Shown here one piece after another: positions 33,837 to 42,390 of a stretch of DNA of 64,000 bases (positions are counted from its first letter, which is position 1; each line of letters starts with the position of its first letter). The notes beneath the pieces were generated by a model, which was not told where the DNA came from, made no database searches, and worked only from the letters and a program-made list of their open reading frames with translations. The DNA comes from Halovenus halobia (GTDB taxonomy: Archaea > Halobacteriota > Halobacteria > Halobacteriales > Haloarculaceae). The position numbers were made by a program, and so were the translations under genes. Where the stretch lies: NCBI RefSeq assembly GCF_051414135.1, contig NZ_JBLKOA010000001.1, positions 868,001-932,000 of the forward strand, given 5' to 3'.

Positions 33837-35984
33837 TTACTCCAGCGTCTCTTCGATAACCGAGCGGTACTCCCGAATCGTCTCCGCGTCGAGGTCCGTC
33901 GTCTCTCCGGCGACCGACAGCGAGAGCGTACCGGAATCATCAGCAGTGCCAACCTCGGTCACCGGCGCGACCCCGTCGAACGCGGCGCGGACACTTTCGG
34001 GGTCGGTTGTCTCGACGAGGAGGCGACCGGGCTGTTCGTCGAACAGCGCAGCCAGTCCCGCGTCGATATCGATAGTCGCGCCAGCGTCTGTCGTGACCAT
34101 CTCGGCCAGCGAAACCGCGAGTCCGCCGTGGCTCACGTCGTGGGTTGCCAGTGTGGTCTCTTGGTCCGCGACGCTGGCAACTGTCTCGATGAGGTCACTC
34201 GGGTCACTCGGGACTGACGGGAAGACGTCGGAGCCACCGAATTGCGCGAGATACTCCGACCCACCGAGATGAGCGTCGCGGTCACCGGCAAGCACGTGGT
34301 CGCCAACAGCGAGAATCGTGCCGTCGCCCGACAGCGACAGCGGCGGCGCCTCGGCGTCGTCTTTCGTCCCGACGACAGCCAGCGTCGGCGTCGGCGGGAT
34401 AGGACCTGTCGGGGAGTCGTTGTACAGCGAGACGTTCCCACCGACAACCGGCACGTCGAGTGTCTTGCACATGTCTGCGAGTCCGTCGACAACGTCAGAG
34501 AAGCCGCCGTAAACGTCTGGCTTCTCGGGGTTGCCGCCGTTGAGACAGTCCACCGCCGCGTGGGGGAGTGCTCCCTTGGCAGCGAGGTTCGTCGCATTTT
34601 CGAGTGCTGTTGCCCGCGCACCCTCGTAGGCGTCGGTGTCGGTCCAGTTGGGGTCGGCACCGGAACTGATTGCCAGCCCGATGTCTGCCTCCCGGACCGA
34701 GAGGACGGCCGCGTCGTCGCCGGGGCGGACGGCGCTGCGGACCTGCACCTCGTGGTCGTACTGCCGGTAGACCCAGCGTTTCGAGGCGGTGTTCGGACTG
34801 GAGAGCACGCCCTCCAGTGCGTCCTCGACGGAGACGTCCGGGCGGTCAGTGGTCGGTTCCGGTCGCGGTTCGGTCGGCAGGTCGTTCATCGGTGCGCCCT
34901 CGCCGAGGAAGTGTGCGTCTACATCGACGACCGTTTCGCCCTCGAAGGTACAGCGGTAGGTGCCGTCGGTGACCTCACCGATGACCGACGCGCCGAGGTC
35001 GTAGCGTTCGGCAATTGCTTTGACGGCGTCGACGTTCTCCGGCGTGACCTCGTAGCACATCCGTTCCTGTGATTCTGAGAGGAGAATCTCCAGTGCGGTC
35101 ATGTTCGGCTCGCGCTGGTGGACCGCTTCGAGTGCGATATCAGCACCGAGGCCGCCCTTGGAAACCATTTCACTCGACGCGCCGCCGAGGCCGGCAGCCC
35201 CGAGGTCCCGCGCAGATTCGACGAGATTGTCCGCAACCAGTCGCTCGCTCGCCTCGATCAGCAGTTTCTCCGTGTACGGGTCACCAACCTGCACCGCAGG
35301 TCGGTCCTCAGTTTCGGCGTCTTCTGAGAGGTCCTCGCTCGCGAAGGAGGCACCGCCGAGTCCGTCACGTCCGGTGGCGTTGCCGACGAGGACGAGTTTG
35401 TTGCCGGGCTGTTGGGCCTCAGCAGTCACAAGTTCGTCCGGGTCGTCAACCAGCCCGACGCAGGCAACATTCACGAGCGGGTTGCCCTCGTAATCGTCGT
35501 GGAAGGCAACGCTGCCGGCGACCGTCGGAACGCCGATACAGTTGCCGTAGTGGCTAATACCCTCGACGACCCCCTCGAAAAGATAGCGAGAGTGCTCGGC
35601 GTCGAAGTCGCCAAAGTACAGCGAGTCCGCCAGCGCAATAGGATACGCGCCCATCGAGAGCGTATCGCGGACGATGCCCCCGACGCCCGTTGCTGCGCCG
35701 TCGAACGGGTCGACGTAGGAAGGGTGATTGTGGCTCTCGATACCCATCGTGATGTAGGTCTCGGACCCATCCTCACCGACTGGCAGGGAGACAACGGCAG
35801 CGTCGTCTCCGGGGCCGATGACGACCTGTTCACCCGTCGAATCGAACGCACTCAACAGTGGTCGCGAGGAGCGGTAGGCGCAGTGTTCACTCCAGAGATT
35901 CTCGAACAGTGCCGCCTCCGCGGGCGTGGGTTCGCGACCAAGATGATCGACAATAAGTTCGTGATCGGACTCGGCCAGGCTCAT
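33837..35984 (-). CDS. purL: Phosphoribosylformylglycinamidine synthase subunit PurL
   Basis: Large subunit of FGAM synthase, which uses ATP and ammonia from PurQ to aminate FGAR in purine synthesis. 715 residues, the usual archaeal small-PurL length. Motifs: LWSEHCAYRSSRPLL near residue 30, GPGDDAAVV, the ATP site ESHNHPSYVDPFDGAATGVGGIVRD, GNCIGVPTVAGSV, and in the second half RPGDDAAVL, KGALPHAAVDCLNGGNPEKP and VVGGNVSLYND. Two homologous AIRS-like halves. purQ and purS are not adjacent, so this gene stands alone here. Confidence 0.96.
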   Translation of the reverse strand: MSLAESDHELIVDHLGREPTPAEAALFENLWSEHCAYRSSRPLLSAFDSTGEQVVIGPGDDAAVVSLPVGEDGSETYITMGIESHNHPSYVDPFDGAATGVGGIVRDTLSMGAYPIALADSLYFGDFDAEHSRYLFEGVVEGISHYGNCIGVPTVAGSVAFHDDYEGNPLVNVACVGLVDDPDELVTAEAQQPGNKLVLVGNATGRDGLGGASFASEDLSEDAETEDRPAVQVGDPYTEKLLIEASERLVADNLVESARDLGAAGLGGASSEMVSKGGLGADIALEAVHQREPNMTALEILLSESQERMCYEVTPENVDAVKAIAERYDLGASVIGEVTDGTYRCTFEGETVVDVDAHFLGEGAPMNDLPTEPRPEPTTDRPDVSVEDALEGVLSSPNTASKRWVYRQYDHEVQVRSAVRPGDDAAVLSVREADIGLAISSGADPNWTDTDAYEGARATALENATNLAAKGALPHAAVDCLNGGNPEKPDVYGGFSDVVDGLADMCKTLDVPVVGGNVSLYNDSPTGPIPPTPTLAVVGTKDDAEAPPLSLSGDGTILAVGDHVLAGDRDAHLGGSEYLAQFGGSDVFPSVPSDPSDLIETVASVADQETTLATHDVSHGGLAVSLAEMVTTDAGATIDIDAGLAALFDEQPGRLLVETTDPESVRAAFDGVAPVTEVGTADDSGTLSLSVAGETTDLDAETIREYRSVIEETLE

Positions 35985-36034
35985 TGTGGTGTGATTGCCA
36001 CAGGCCGGTGAAAGCGTTTTCTATGCGCAGTCGG

Positions 36035-37552
36035 TCAGGAGAGGTCGCAGGTCATCCGCGGGTCATCTTCTGGAATGGTCGTCAGCGCCTTGTCGATGCG
36101 GTTGAGCGGCGTGCTTGGTTGCAACGCTGCCGACCACTTCGGCTCGGTCCGTGCCGCGTACTTCGCGATTGTTATCGGCGACCGCGCCTGGTTGTTGTAC
36201 TCCTGGAACTCGTACTCTTCAGTCCCTTTTGGCGTGTCTCGGACCGCCATCCCGGGCACCTCATCGAGAATGGCTGCGCTGTTTGCCGTCCCCGCTGCCT
36301 CGAAGGCCTGGATGATTGCCGAGGCAGTTGCAAAGGCTGACCCGGTGAACATGTCGGGGACGACGCCGTAGGCGCTCGTGTGATTCTCGGTAAACCAGTC
36401 GTTGACCTCGTTGTCGTACTGGTTCCAGAAGTACCGGCAGGCAATCGGGCCAAAGGGGAGGAGATTGTCGACGACGAACTGCGAAAGTTCTCGGGTTCCA
36501 GTCTGGGCCTCAACAGAGTCGAGTGCGCTCGCGCCAATCTCGCGGAATGTCAGCCGCGAGGGTGCCTGACTGAACGTCTCTTGCTCGTACTCCCCCTCCA
36601 AGAAGGCCCCAGCGTAGAAGGTGCCCGTCTGTCCGGTCGCAGCGATGACGATGGCGTCAGTATCCTGGTCGGTACCGTCCGGGCCGAACCGCCTTTGCAG
36701 GAGTTCCTGCCAGCCTTCGGTCACCAGTCCGACCGGCACGAACTCCTCGATGTACTCGATGCTGCCTTCAGTCTCGAATATCCGACGGTAATTACCGATC
36801 ACGTCCCGGCCGAAACTGCTGTCAACGCCCAGCAGTGCAACCTTGTCGATATCTGGGTTCTCGACAATACTGAGCGCACCCGCACGTGAGACCATCGCAT
36901 TGTTTTCTGTGGTCCGGAAGAGTTGGTCCCGACACTGCGCGCTATCGGCGGTGAGCTGACTCGTCGACCCCTGCCCGACGAACATCGGGATATCTGTCTG
37001 GTTGAGGACGATATTGTTCACTCGGACAATCCCGTCAGAGCTACTGGTCCCGTAGAGCAGGTCACACTGGTCGACTAGGTCGGTCGCCACACTCGCGGCC
37101 GTTTCTGCGTCACTTGCTGTATCGCGAATCAACAGTTCGATTTCGACCGAGCCCGCACCCTCGATATCGTCGACAGTGTAGCGGATCACACCGCCATTGA
37201 GGTCGTCCATGAGGACTGCCGGGTCGGTCCCGTAGCCCTCGTCAGTCCAGTTTATCTGTGGCGTTTCCTCTGCCAGTGGCTGTGGGCTAGCTCGGTTGTT
37301 CTTGTACGCAAAGCCGCTCAATAACCCGGTCAACCCCTGGTGCGCGAACTCTGGTCCGTTCGCACCGGTGATATCCTGAAGGACACCAATCGTGAAGGCG
37401 TCCTCGCTCGCTTGACTTGTCGTTCCCCCAGTATCGCCACCGTTGTCCCCGTTGCCGGTGTCATCCCCGCCAGAGCACCCCGCAAGTGCAACGACCGTAC
37501 CCACACCCGCTGCGCGGAGCGCTTGCCGCCGAGAGACCATCCCTGAATCCAT
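36035..37552 (-). CDS. ABC transporter substrate-binding lipoprotein, branched-chain amino acid/amide type
   Basis: 505 residues. Tat-type lipoprotein signal: SRRQALRAAGVGTVVALAGCSGG with lipobox Cys about residue 26, then an acidic linker (GDDTGNGDNGGDTGGTT). The periplasmic-binding fold type I (Leu/Ile/Val-binding protein-like) begins FTIGVLQDITGANGPEFAHQGLTGLLSGFAY. Proteins of this class feed branched-chain amino acids, urea or short amides to an ABC importer. No permease or ATPase gene lies in the window, so it is an orphan binding protein, possibly a chemotaxis or sensing component. ATG 37552 is taken; 37540 is an equally valid start. Confidence 0.85.
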   Translation of the reverse strand: MDSGMVSRRQALRAAGVGTVVALAGCSGGDDTGNGDNGGDTGGTTSQASEDAFTIGVLQDITGANGPEFAHQGLTGLLSGFAYKNNRASPQPLAEETPQINWTDEGYGTDPAVLMDDLNGGVIRYTVDDIEGAGSVEIELLIRDTASDAETAASVATDLVDQCDLLYGTSSSDGIVRVNNIVLNQTDIPMFVGQGSTSQLTADSAQCRDQLFRTTENNAMVSRAGALSIVENPDIDKVALLGVDSSFGRDVIGNYRRIFETEGSIEYIEEFVPVGLVTEGWQELLQRRFGPDGTDQDTDAIVIAATGQTGTFYAGAFLEGEYEQETFSQAPSRLTFREIGASALDSVEAQTGTRELSQFVVDNLLPFGPIACRYFWNQYDNEVNDWFTENHTSAYGVVPDMFTGSAFATASAIIQAFEAAGTANSAAILDEVPGMAVRDTPKGTEEYEFQEYNNQARSPITIAKYAARTEPKWSAALQPSTPLNRIDKALTTIPEDDPRMTCDLS

Positions 37553-37564
37553 ACCTAATCGCAC

Positions 37565-37956
37565 GGTACTTTCCTGTATGAATGTTTTTGTACACGAGAG
37601 ATAATTTCAACCTGTCTGGAAGACGTTTTAGCGACGACATACCAACCGTCAGCGGAGACTAGCTGGGTGTAGAGTACGCGCAGCCCACATATGACAATAC
37701 AACTAAACTAATTCGTTGAGCAGGTGCTGCATGTAGTCAGCAATGTATTTCGCTTGCCGACGTCACCGTGTTCGGAGTTCTCCTGCTCGCTCAGACGAAA
37801 GTCAGTACACTCGCGGGACGCCGTGGTCAGTTGCCGTCTCCAGATTGCTGAAGCGCAAAACCGCAAGCATGTCACGGAAGGCTCCTCGATGGGAGGATGG
37901 CATGCGACAAGTGATTACTTATCTGCGCTCGCTCTAGTACAGAGGTACGGACAGCA
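37565..37956. other. Intergenic with a possible decayed gene
   Basis: About 390 bases with no intact gene. On the minus strand, short frames follow each other between about 37880 and 37690: ...SNLETATDHGVPRVY, then DFRLSEQENSEHGDVGKR, then KYIADYMQHLLNELV before a stop at 37693-37695. They are in successive frames, as if one or two single-base shifts broke a gene. No family is recognised. The right end holds the likely promoter of the HTH_10 gene (attacttatc near 37912). Confidence 0.35.
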
Positions 37957-38721
37957 ATGCGCGAGTTTGTCTTTGACCTTGTCTACGAGGACACACCCGC
38001 CCCGTTGGAGCGACTGGCGAGTGAGTCGGGACAGATATCTTCGACGAGTATCGGGGGCTGCATTGACACTGACGAGTTCTGGCGTCTCGAGCGGTTTCGC
38101 GGCCCAGTAGACGGACTCGAACAGTGTGCAGGTGTGGAGTCTGACTGGCTGTTGACAGCCGAACAGATCACAGCAGAATCTTGCACCGGAGAGAGCCACG
38201 TCGAACTCCTCGAACAGACGAACACGGAGTGTGAACTCTACTATCACATAAAAAATGTCGGCGGGTGCGAGTCGATTTCGACGCTGGCTGCTGAGTACGT
38301 CGGGACCGACGTGTTGTTCGAGGTCGAACGCGAAACTGACAGAGAGACGTGGACTGTGATGATGGATGACGAAGAGGGTGTGGGGTTGTTTTACGACGCG
38401 GTGCAAGTTTCGCTCCAGCCAGGCATCCGGTTCGCGTTTGGCCATATCGGTCAGGCGTCGGGCCGACGGACAGCGCTGTTCGCCCAGAAGAATCTCCCGA
38501 GTGAGCAGCGCGAAGCACTGGTTGCGGCCGTCAAGCGGGGCTATTACGAGCGACCCCGGGAGATTACGCTTGAGGAACTCTCGGACGAACTGGACTGTCC
38601 GCGCTCGACACTGTCGTATCGCCTTCGCAGCGCCGAATCAAAACTCGCCAAATCCTTTGCGAGCGAGGGTGCAGAAGAACTGCAGAGTTTTCCGCTGACC
38701 AGACAGGAGGGCAGTTCATGA
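37957..38721 (+). CDS. HTH_10 (bacterio-opsin activator-like) transcriptional regulator
   Basis: 254 residues. The C-terminal HTH_10 domain is clear: LPSEQREALVAAVKRGYYERPREITLEELSDELDCPRSTLSYRLRSAESKLAKSFA. The N-terminal 190 residues are a beta-rich sensory part with two Cys-containing stretches (GGCIDTDEF, QCAGVESDW, ESCTGES) but no PAS or GAF motif. This is the haloarchaeal Bat-like regulator class. Its stop overlaps the sulfurtransferase start (ATGA), so the regulator and the enzyme are made together; it may respond to sulfur or thiol state. Confidence 0.88.
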   Translation: MREFVFDLVYEDTPAPLERLASESGQISSTSIGGCIDTDEFWRLERFRGPVDGLEQCAGVESDWLLTAEQITAESCTGESHVELLEQTNTECELYYHIKNVGGCESISTLAAEYVGTDVLFEVERETDRETWTVMMDDEEGVGLFYDAVQVSLQPGIRFAFGHIGQASGRRTALFAQKNLPSEQREALVAAVKRGYYERPREITLEELSDELDCPRSTLSYRLRSAESKLAKSFASEGAEELQSFPLTRQEGSS

Positions 38722-39581
38722 GTAACGCTGGTGACGGACCGCTCGTCTCGCCCGAGTGGCTGGCCGAGAATCTGGACCGCTTCGAGTCTGACGACGCCGA
38801 CTATCGCCTGTTCGAGGTCGACATTCAGGAAGACGCCTACGCTTCCGGACACATTCCGGGAGCCACCCGCATCGACTGGGAAGCTGACCTCCGTGATACG
38901 GAGACATTCGACGTGCTGTCGCCAGACGATTTCGGAGACTTGCTCGGCGGCCACGGTGTCACGCGTGAGACGACAGTTGTGCTGTACGGAGATTTCTTCA
39001 ACTGGTTTGCGGCACACGCCTACTGGCTGCTCAAGTATTACCGCCACGAGAACGTGCTTCTGCTTGACGGCGGCCGAAAGTACTGGCTGGACAACGATTT
39101 CCCGATGACGACCGACCAGCCAGAGTTTTCAGAACAGGACTACGACGCACCGTCACCGGACGAGTCGGTCCGGGCGCGTCGTACTGAGGTTGAACAGGCA
39201 ATCGAAGACGAAACCTGTCTGTTGGATGTGCGTGCGCCGGCGGAGTTCCGCGGCGACATTCTCGCGCCGCCGGGCTGGAACGAAGGGGTTCAGCGCGGTG
39301 GTCACATTCCGGGGGCAGAAAATATGCCCTGCCGTCTGACGATCCAGGCAGACCGACGGTTCCGGCCGACTGACAAACTGGCAGACCTCTTCGGGCAAGT
39401 CGGAGACGCCGACGAGACAATTGTCTACTGTCGTATCGGTGAACGCTCCGCGCTCGTCTGGTTTGTCCTCACAGAACTGCTCGGGTACGAGAACGTCTCC
39501 TACTATTATGGGTCGTTCGTCGAGTGGGGCAACGCTGTCGGATTGCCGGTCGAAAGCGCAACGAGCGCCGAGTTACGGTAG
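38718..39581 (+). CDS. Thiosulfate sulfurtransferase (rhodanese), two-domain
   Basis: 287 residues with two rhodanese domains. N-terminal domain (about 8-130): RLFEVDIQEDAYASGHIPGATRIDW, with Ala-Ala-His replacing the active Cys, as expected for the inactive half. C-terminal domain (about 155-275): CLLDVRAPAEFRGD, RGGHIPGAENMPC and the catalytic loop YCRIGERSALVWF with Cys at about residue 238. It transfers a sulfane sulfur from thiosulfate or mercaptopyruvate to cyanide or a thiol; the CRIGERS loop is of the thiosulfate type. Translationally coupled with the upstream HTH_10 regulator. Confidence 0.9.
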   Translation: MSNAGDGPLVSPEWLAENLDRFESDDADYRLFEVDIQEDAYASGHIPGATRIDWEADLRDTETFDVLSPDDFGDLLGGHGVTRETTVVLYGDFFNWFAAHAYWLLKYYRHENVLLLDGGRKYWLDNDFPMTTDQPEFSEQDYDAPSPDESVRARRTEVEQAIEDETCLLDVRAPAEFRGDILAPPGWNEGVQRGGHIPGAENMPCRLTIQADRRFRPTDKLADLFGQVGDADETIVYCRIGERSALVWFVLTELLGYENVSYYYGSFVEWGNAVGLPVESATSAELR

Positions 39582-39639
39582 CCCACCGACGGCGGAACTT
39601 CTGACCACCACTCTGGTCGGCCACAGCGAGAGCGCCGGC

Positions 39640-40005
39640 TTAGTCGGCGCTCAGTCGCAGGTCCGTCTGCTCGGCTACGTCCTCGGAGATGACAACCGAG
39701 ACGCCAGTGTTCGTCACATCGAGTTCGATGCTATCGATATCGTGGGTATACTCGTGTGCGTGTCGCGTCTTGCTGGTAAATCGAACGTGTTCGGTGAGAA
39801 TCCCGACATCGACCAGTCGCTCGATTTTCCGGTAGGCAGTAGATGTGGCGATATCACAGCGTTCGGAGAGTTCTTTGGCAGTGAGAGCCTCCGACCGAGT
39901 CTCGCGAATGATTGCCCGCGAATCGGGGTCTCTGATTGCCTCGAACAGTTGGTTGACATCCGCCTCATCTCGGATTGTTTGGGTGCCGGTGGCTTGGTCT
40001 GTCAT
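39640..40005 (-). CDS. Winged-helix transcriptional regulator, paralogue of the one at 26016
   Basis: 121 residues with an ArsR-like wHTH: FEAIRDPDSRAIIRETRSEALTAKELSERCDIATSTAYRKIERLVDVGILTE, and a short C-terminal beta part with VISEDVAEQTDLRLSAD. Same length and order as the regulator at 26016-26399, so the two are paralogues. ATG 40005 has gcatagcc about 27 bases upstream. A perfect 14-base palindrome at 40071-40084, upstream of this promoter, may be its own operator. No ligand site seen. Confidence 0.82.
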   Translation of the reverse strand: MTDQATGTQTIRDEADVNQLFEAIRDPDSRAIIRETRSEALTAKELSERCDIATSTAYRKIERLVDVGILTEHVRFTSKTRHAHEYTHDIDSIELDVTNTGVSVVISEDVAEQTDLRLSAD

Positions 40006-40070
40006 GGGTGGATGCTGGGGGAAACGGCTATGCACGTACTGCTACCAGCGAGAAGTCAATCAATCTGCGT

Positions 40071-40084
40071 TTGGCGTGCGCCAA
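40071..40084. promoter_or_regulatory. Perfect palindrome TTGGCGTGCGCCAA
   Basis: The 14-base sequence reads TTGGCG-TG-CGCCAA, two perfect 6-base arms. It lies about 35 bases upstream of the TATA-like element of the regulator gene ending at 40005 and 73 bases downstream of the 40157-40600 gene. A dimeric repressor site is the simplest reading; it could equally be part of a short terminator stem for the gene at 40157, but no T-run follows on that strand. Confidence 0.4.
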
Positions 40085-40156
40085 CTCACTCTGTGCAGCG
40101 ACGAGTCCCGGCACTGCCGACCGTCGTGTTTTACGACTGCAGATGAAAAACCGGGC

Positions 40157-40600
40157 CTAGAACTGCGAGTCCTCGAAGTCGTTCCCGATACGGTACGGCG
40201 AGTCTTCTTCGGATTGCTCGCCGTCGAGTTCGTCGAGGTGGACAACATCTTCCTGGTCGTACTCGTCGAGTTCCTGACGGAGTTTCGTCACGTAGCGTTT
40301 GTGCTCTTCGAGTTGTTCGCGCAGGTGCTCAGCTTCCAGTTCGAGGCGTTCGTGTTCGCGGACGAAACTTTTCGGCACCTCGACTTTCGGCGGGAAACTC
40401 TCCGAGTCGGAACTTTCGGTCGATTCGCTGATCTCGTGTTCGGGAACGACCTCGACCTGGCCGTCGTGGGCAACGAGCAGGTCCACGTAATCCCGGAAGA
40501 CAGCAGACAGCGAGATATCACGCTCCTCCGCGATACCGCGCAGGGTCTCGAATTTCTCCTGGCTGACGCGAAAGGAGATGGTCTTGTTTTTGTTGCCCAT
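40157..40600 (-). CDS. Ribbon-helix-helix protein with coiled-coil tail
   Basis: 147 residues. The N-terminus NKTISFRVSQEKFETLRGIAEERDISLSAVFRDYVDLLV is a CopG/Arc-like ribbon-helix-helix. Residues about 75-115 are a coiled coil (REHERLELEAEHLREQLEEHKRYVTKLRQELDEY) and the tail is acidic. Such proteins bind DNA as dimers and often act as antitoxins or plasmid/chromosome factors; no toxin gene is adjacent. A TATA-like gattaaata lies at 40629-40637. Target unknown. Confidence 0.78.
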   Translation of the reverse strand: MGNKNKTISFRVSQEKFETLRGIAEERDISLSAVFRDYVDLLVAHDGQVEVVPEHEISESTESSDSESFPPKVEVPKSFVREHERLELEAEHLREQLEEHKRYVTKLRQELDEYDQEDVVHLDELDGEQSEEDSPYRIGNDFEDSQF

Positions 40601-40683
40601 AGCTAGCTGTACAATCGACTCTCTTCGTATTTAATCGTTTGTCAGACACGTATCACTCAACAGATGTGTATGCCGTTCACACA

Positions 40684-40699
40684 CCCCTCAATCGAGGGG
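40684..40699 (-). terminator. Hairpin after the rpa3-rpap3 operon
   Basis: CCCCTC (40684-40689), loop AATC, GAGGGG (40694-40699) form a perfect 6-bp GC-rich stem 10 bases past the stop of rpap3 on the minus strand. No long T-run follows, which is common in haloarchaea, where terminators are poorly defined; the call is moderate. Confidence 0.45.
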
Positions 40700-40708
40700 G
40701 ATGTGGGG

Positions 40709-41305
40709 TTAGTCCGCGGTCGCTTCGGACTGTTCGGCTTCGAGACTCTCCAGCGCCTCGATTGCGGCCGCTTTGTAGTTCTCGACCGGGAGGTCGTACT
40801 CCTCTTTGGCCATTTCGACGTATTCGTCGGCCTCAGCCTGCTGGTAGTGCTGGATGCGGTCGATAGTTCGCTCTGCCGTCTCGATTACCCACCGGTCGCG
40901 GGTCGACTCGTCGACTTCCGTGATGGATTCGGGTCGGACAGAGACGTTGACCTCACCCTCGTCGGTTTCGTAGGTGCGGGGTTTGCCGACGACGGCGACG
41001 TAGGCCGGGGCCTCGAGCTCGCGCAGCATGGAGGCCGCGTCTGGCTGATACTGACCGGCGTAGGTGAAGAAGGTCCCGCCGTTGGGACCGACGATTCGGC
41101 CCTGCCAGTACTCTGAGTCTTCGCCGACATCCTGCGTTTCGGTCAGCGTGCCAACGATGAAGATACGGTTGGCTCGCTGGCCCGTCGGGAGCAGCGCATA
41201 CACTGGGGCGCGGTCGTCGTCGCTCTCTTTGAAGGTGTACGTTGCGTCGTTGAACTCGCGTGCGAAGACGCGGCGGGCGACTTCGCGGGTTGGAACACTC
41301 GACAT
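40709..41305 (-). CDS. rpap3: Replication protein A-associated protein Rpap3
   Basis: 198 residues, OB-fold protein that partners the single-stranded-DNA binding protein Rpa3. It begins VPTREVARRVFAREFNDATYTF, with APVYALLPTGQRANRIFIVGTLTE and EYWQGRIVGPNGGTFFTYAGQYQPDAASML as the OB strands. The arrangement rpa3-rpap3, one base apart, is the conserved haloarchaeal pair, and its length matches Rpap3 rather than Rpap1. It should form a complex with Rpa3 for DNA repair and replication. Confidence 0.92.
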   Translation of the reverse strand: MSSVPTREVARRVFAREFNDATYTFKESDDDRAPVYALLPTGQRANRIFIVGTLTETQDVGEDSEYWQGRIVGPNGGTFFTYAGQYQPDAASMLRELEAPAYVAVVGKPRTYETDEGEVNVSVRPESITEVDESTRDRWVIETAERTIDRIQHYQQAEADEYVEMAKEEYDLPVENYKAAAIEALESLEAEQSEATAD

Positions 41306-41306
41306 C

Positions 41307-42245
41307 TTAGATCGACCTCGCTTTGATCAACACAGCATCCGGGTCCGCTGGCCCGTCGACACGGGTCACCTCGTCGGCAAGCACGTACCGGCCGTAGGTC
41401 GGCCCCGTGATTCGGTAGTACCGGCCGAGAATCTGTTTGTGCATCTCGTCGGCCACGACGGAGGTATCCAGCGCGTCCATGGCCATCTCCTGTGCCTCGT
41501 CGAGGGTGATTTCCGTCAACTCCTCGGTCAGCTCGCGGTCGAGAATGGCCTCGTGGACATCGTTGCCGTCGTCGATGACGGCCTTGATGCGCAGGTCGAA
41601 CTCGCCTTCGACCTCGCCGTGTTCGTTACAGCGCCCGTTTTGCAGGACGCGAGTACAATCGTCCTCGGGACAGCGCTTGATGAGTCCAGAGTCGGACTGG
41701 ATATCGACGAGCGCGCCCTCGATTTCGACGGCGTCCTCGCCAACGTCTATCTCCTCGTCAAGGTGCTCGATGGTCGTCGTTCGGTTGAGTTTGACCGAAA
41801 ACCGGCCCTGATACTCGTCGGTGACGACGTTGCGGAGGTCGTAGACCTCACCCTCTTCGAGCGAAGAGAGGTCGGATTTCGACCACTTGGTGAACTTCAC
41901 AGTGCCAGTTTCGTCGCCAAGCAGGCCGACTTGGGCAACGGCGTCACTGTTGGGCTCCCAGAGTTCGACGACCTTTGCAGTCAGGTCGACCCACTCTTCG
42001 GGGCTGTCGATGTCACTGACATCGACGCGGTCGTTCCCGCCACCACCGCCGAGGTCATCTCGTTCCATCCCTGCCTCGTCGAGGTACGTGTTGACGACGC
42101 TTCGTCGGGCCTCGCTCGTGGGGACTTTGTACTCGTTGACCAGCGTCTCGAGTCGGTCCTGAATCTCCTCGACCGAAACGTCAAGCTGGTCTGAAAACTG
42201 TTCGTGTATCTCTGTTGCGTGGGTCTGCAAATCGCTCTCAGTCAT
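41307..42245 (-). CDS. rpa3: Single-stranded-DNA binding protein Rpa3
   Basis: 312 residues. The helical N-terminus (ATEIHEQFSDQLDVSVEEIQDRLETLVNEYKVP), a Gly/Asp linker, one OB fold (WVDLTAKVVELWEPNSDAVAQVGLLGDETGTVKFTKW) and a zinc finger CPEDDCTRVLQNGRCNEHGEVEGEFDLRIKAVIDDG match the short single-OB Rpa3 rather than the longer Rpa1. Binds ssDNA in replication and repair. A TATA-like ctttttatg at about 42306-42315 gives a leader of about 40 bases. Divergent from threonine dehydratase. Confidence 0.93.
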   Translation of the reverse strand: MTESDLQTHATEIHEQFSDQLDVSVEEIQDRLETLVNEYKVPTSEARRSVVNTYLDEAGMERDDLGGGGGNDRVDVSDIDSPEEWVDLTAKVVELWEPNSDAVAQVGLLGDETGTVKFTKWSKSDLSSLEEGEVYDLRNVVTDEYQGRFSVKLNRTTTIEHLDEEIDVGEDAVEIEGALVDIQSDSGLIKRCPEDDCTRVLQNGRCNEHGEVEGEFDLRIKAVIDDGNDVHEAILDRELTEELTEITLDEAQEMAMDALDTSVVADEMHKQILGRYYRITGPTYGRYVLADEVTRVDGPADPDAVLIKARSI

Positions 42246-42390
42246 GTTCGTTCACTGTCTCCGCGTCGTTTTCAATGGGAGACATACGACAGTTGGTTCC
42301 CGATGACATAAAAAGTTCCGTGACCGGAGTGAAAGTGAAATGCATCGAGGTGACCGGCACTTTTAGTATCGGCTTCCCCAGTACGGGCGT

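Noticed and set aside
33213..34217. Open frame of 334 codons spanning the DUF7115-like gene and purL
   Set aside because: Antisense to both, crosses their intergenic promoter, and has no protein-like motif.
41064..42194. Open frame of 376 codons opposite rpa3 and rpap3
   Set aside because: Antisense shadow of two well-supported genes.
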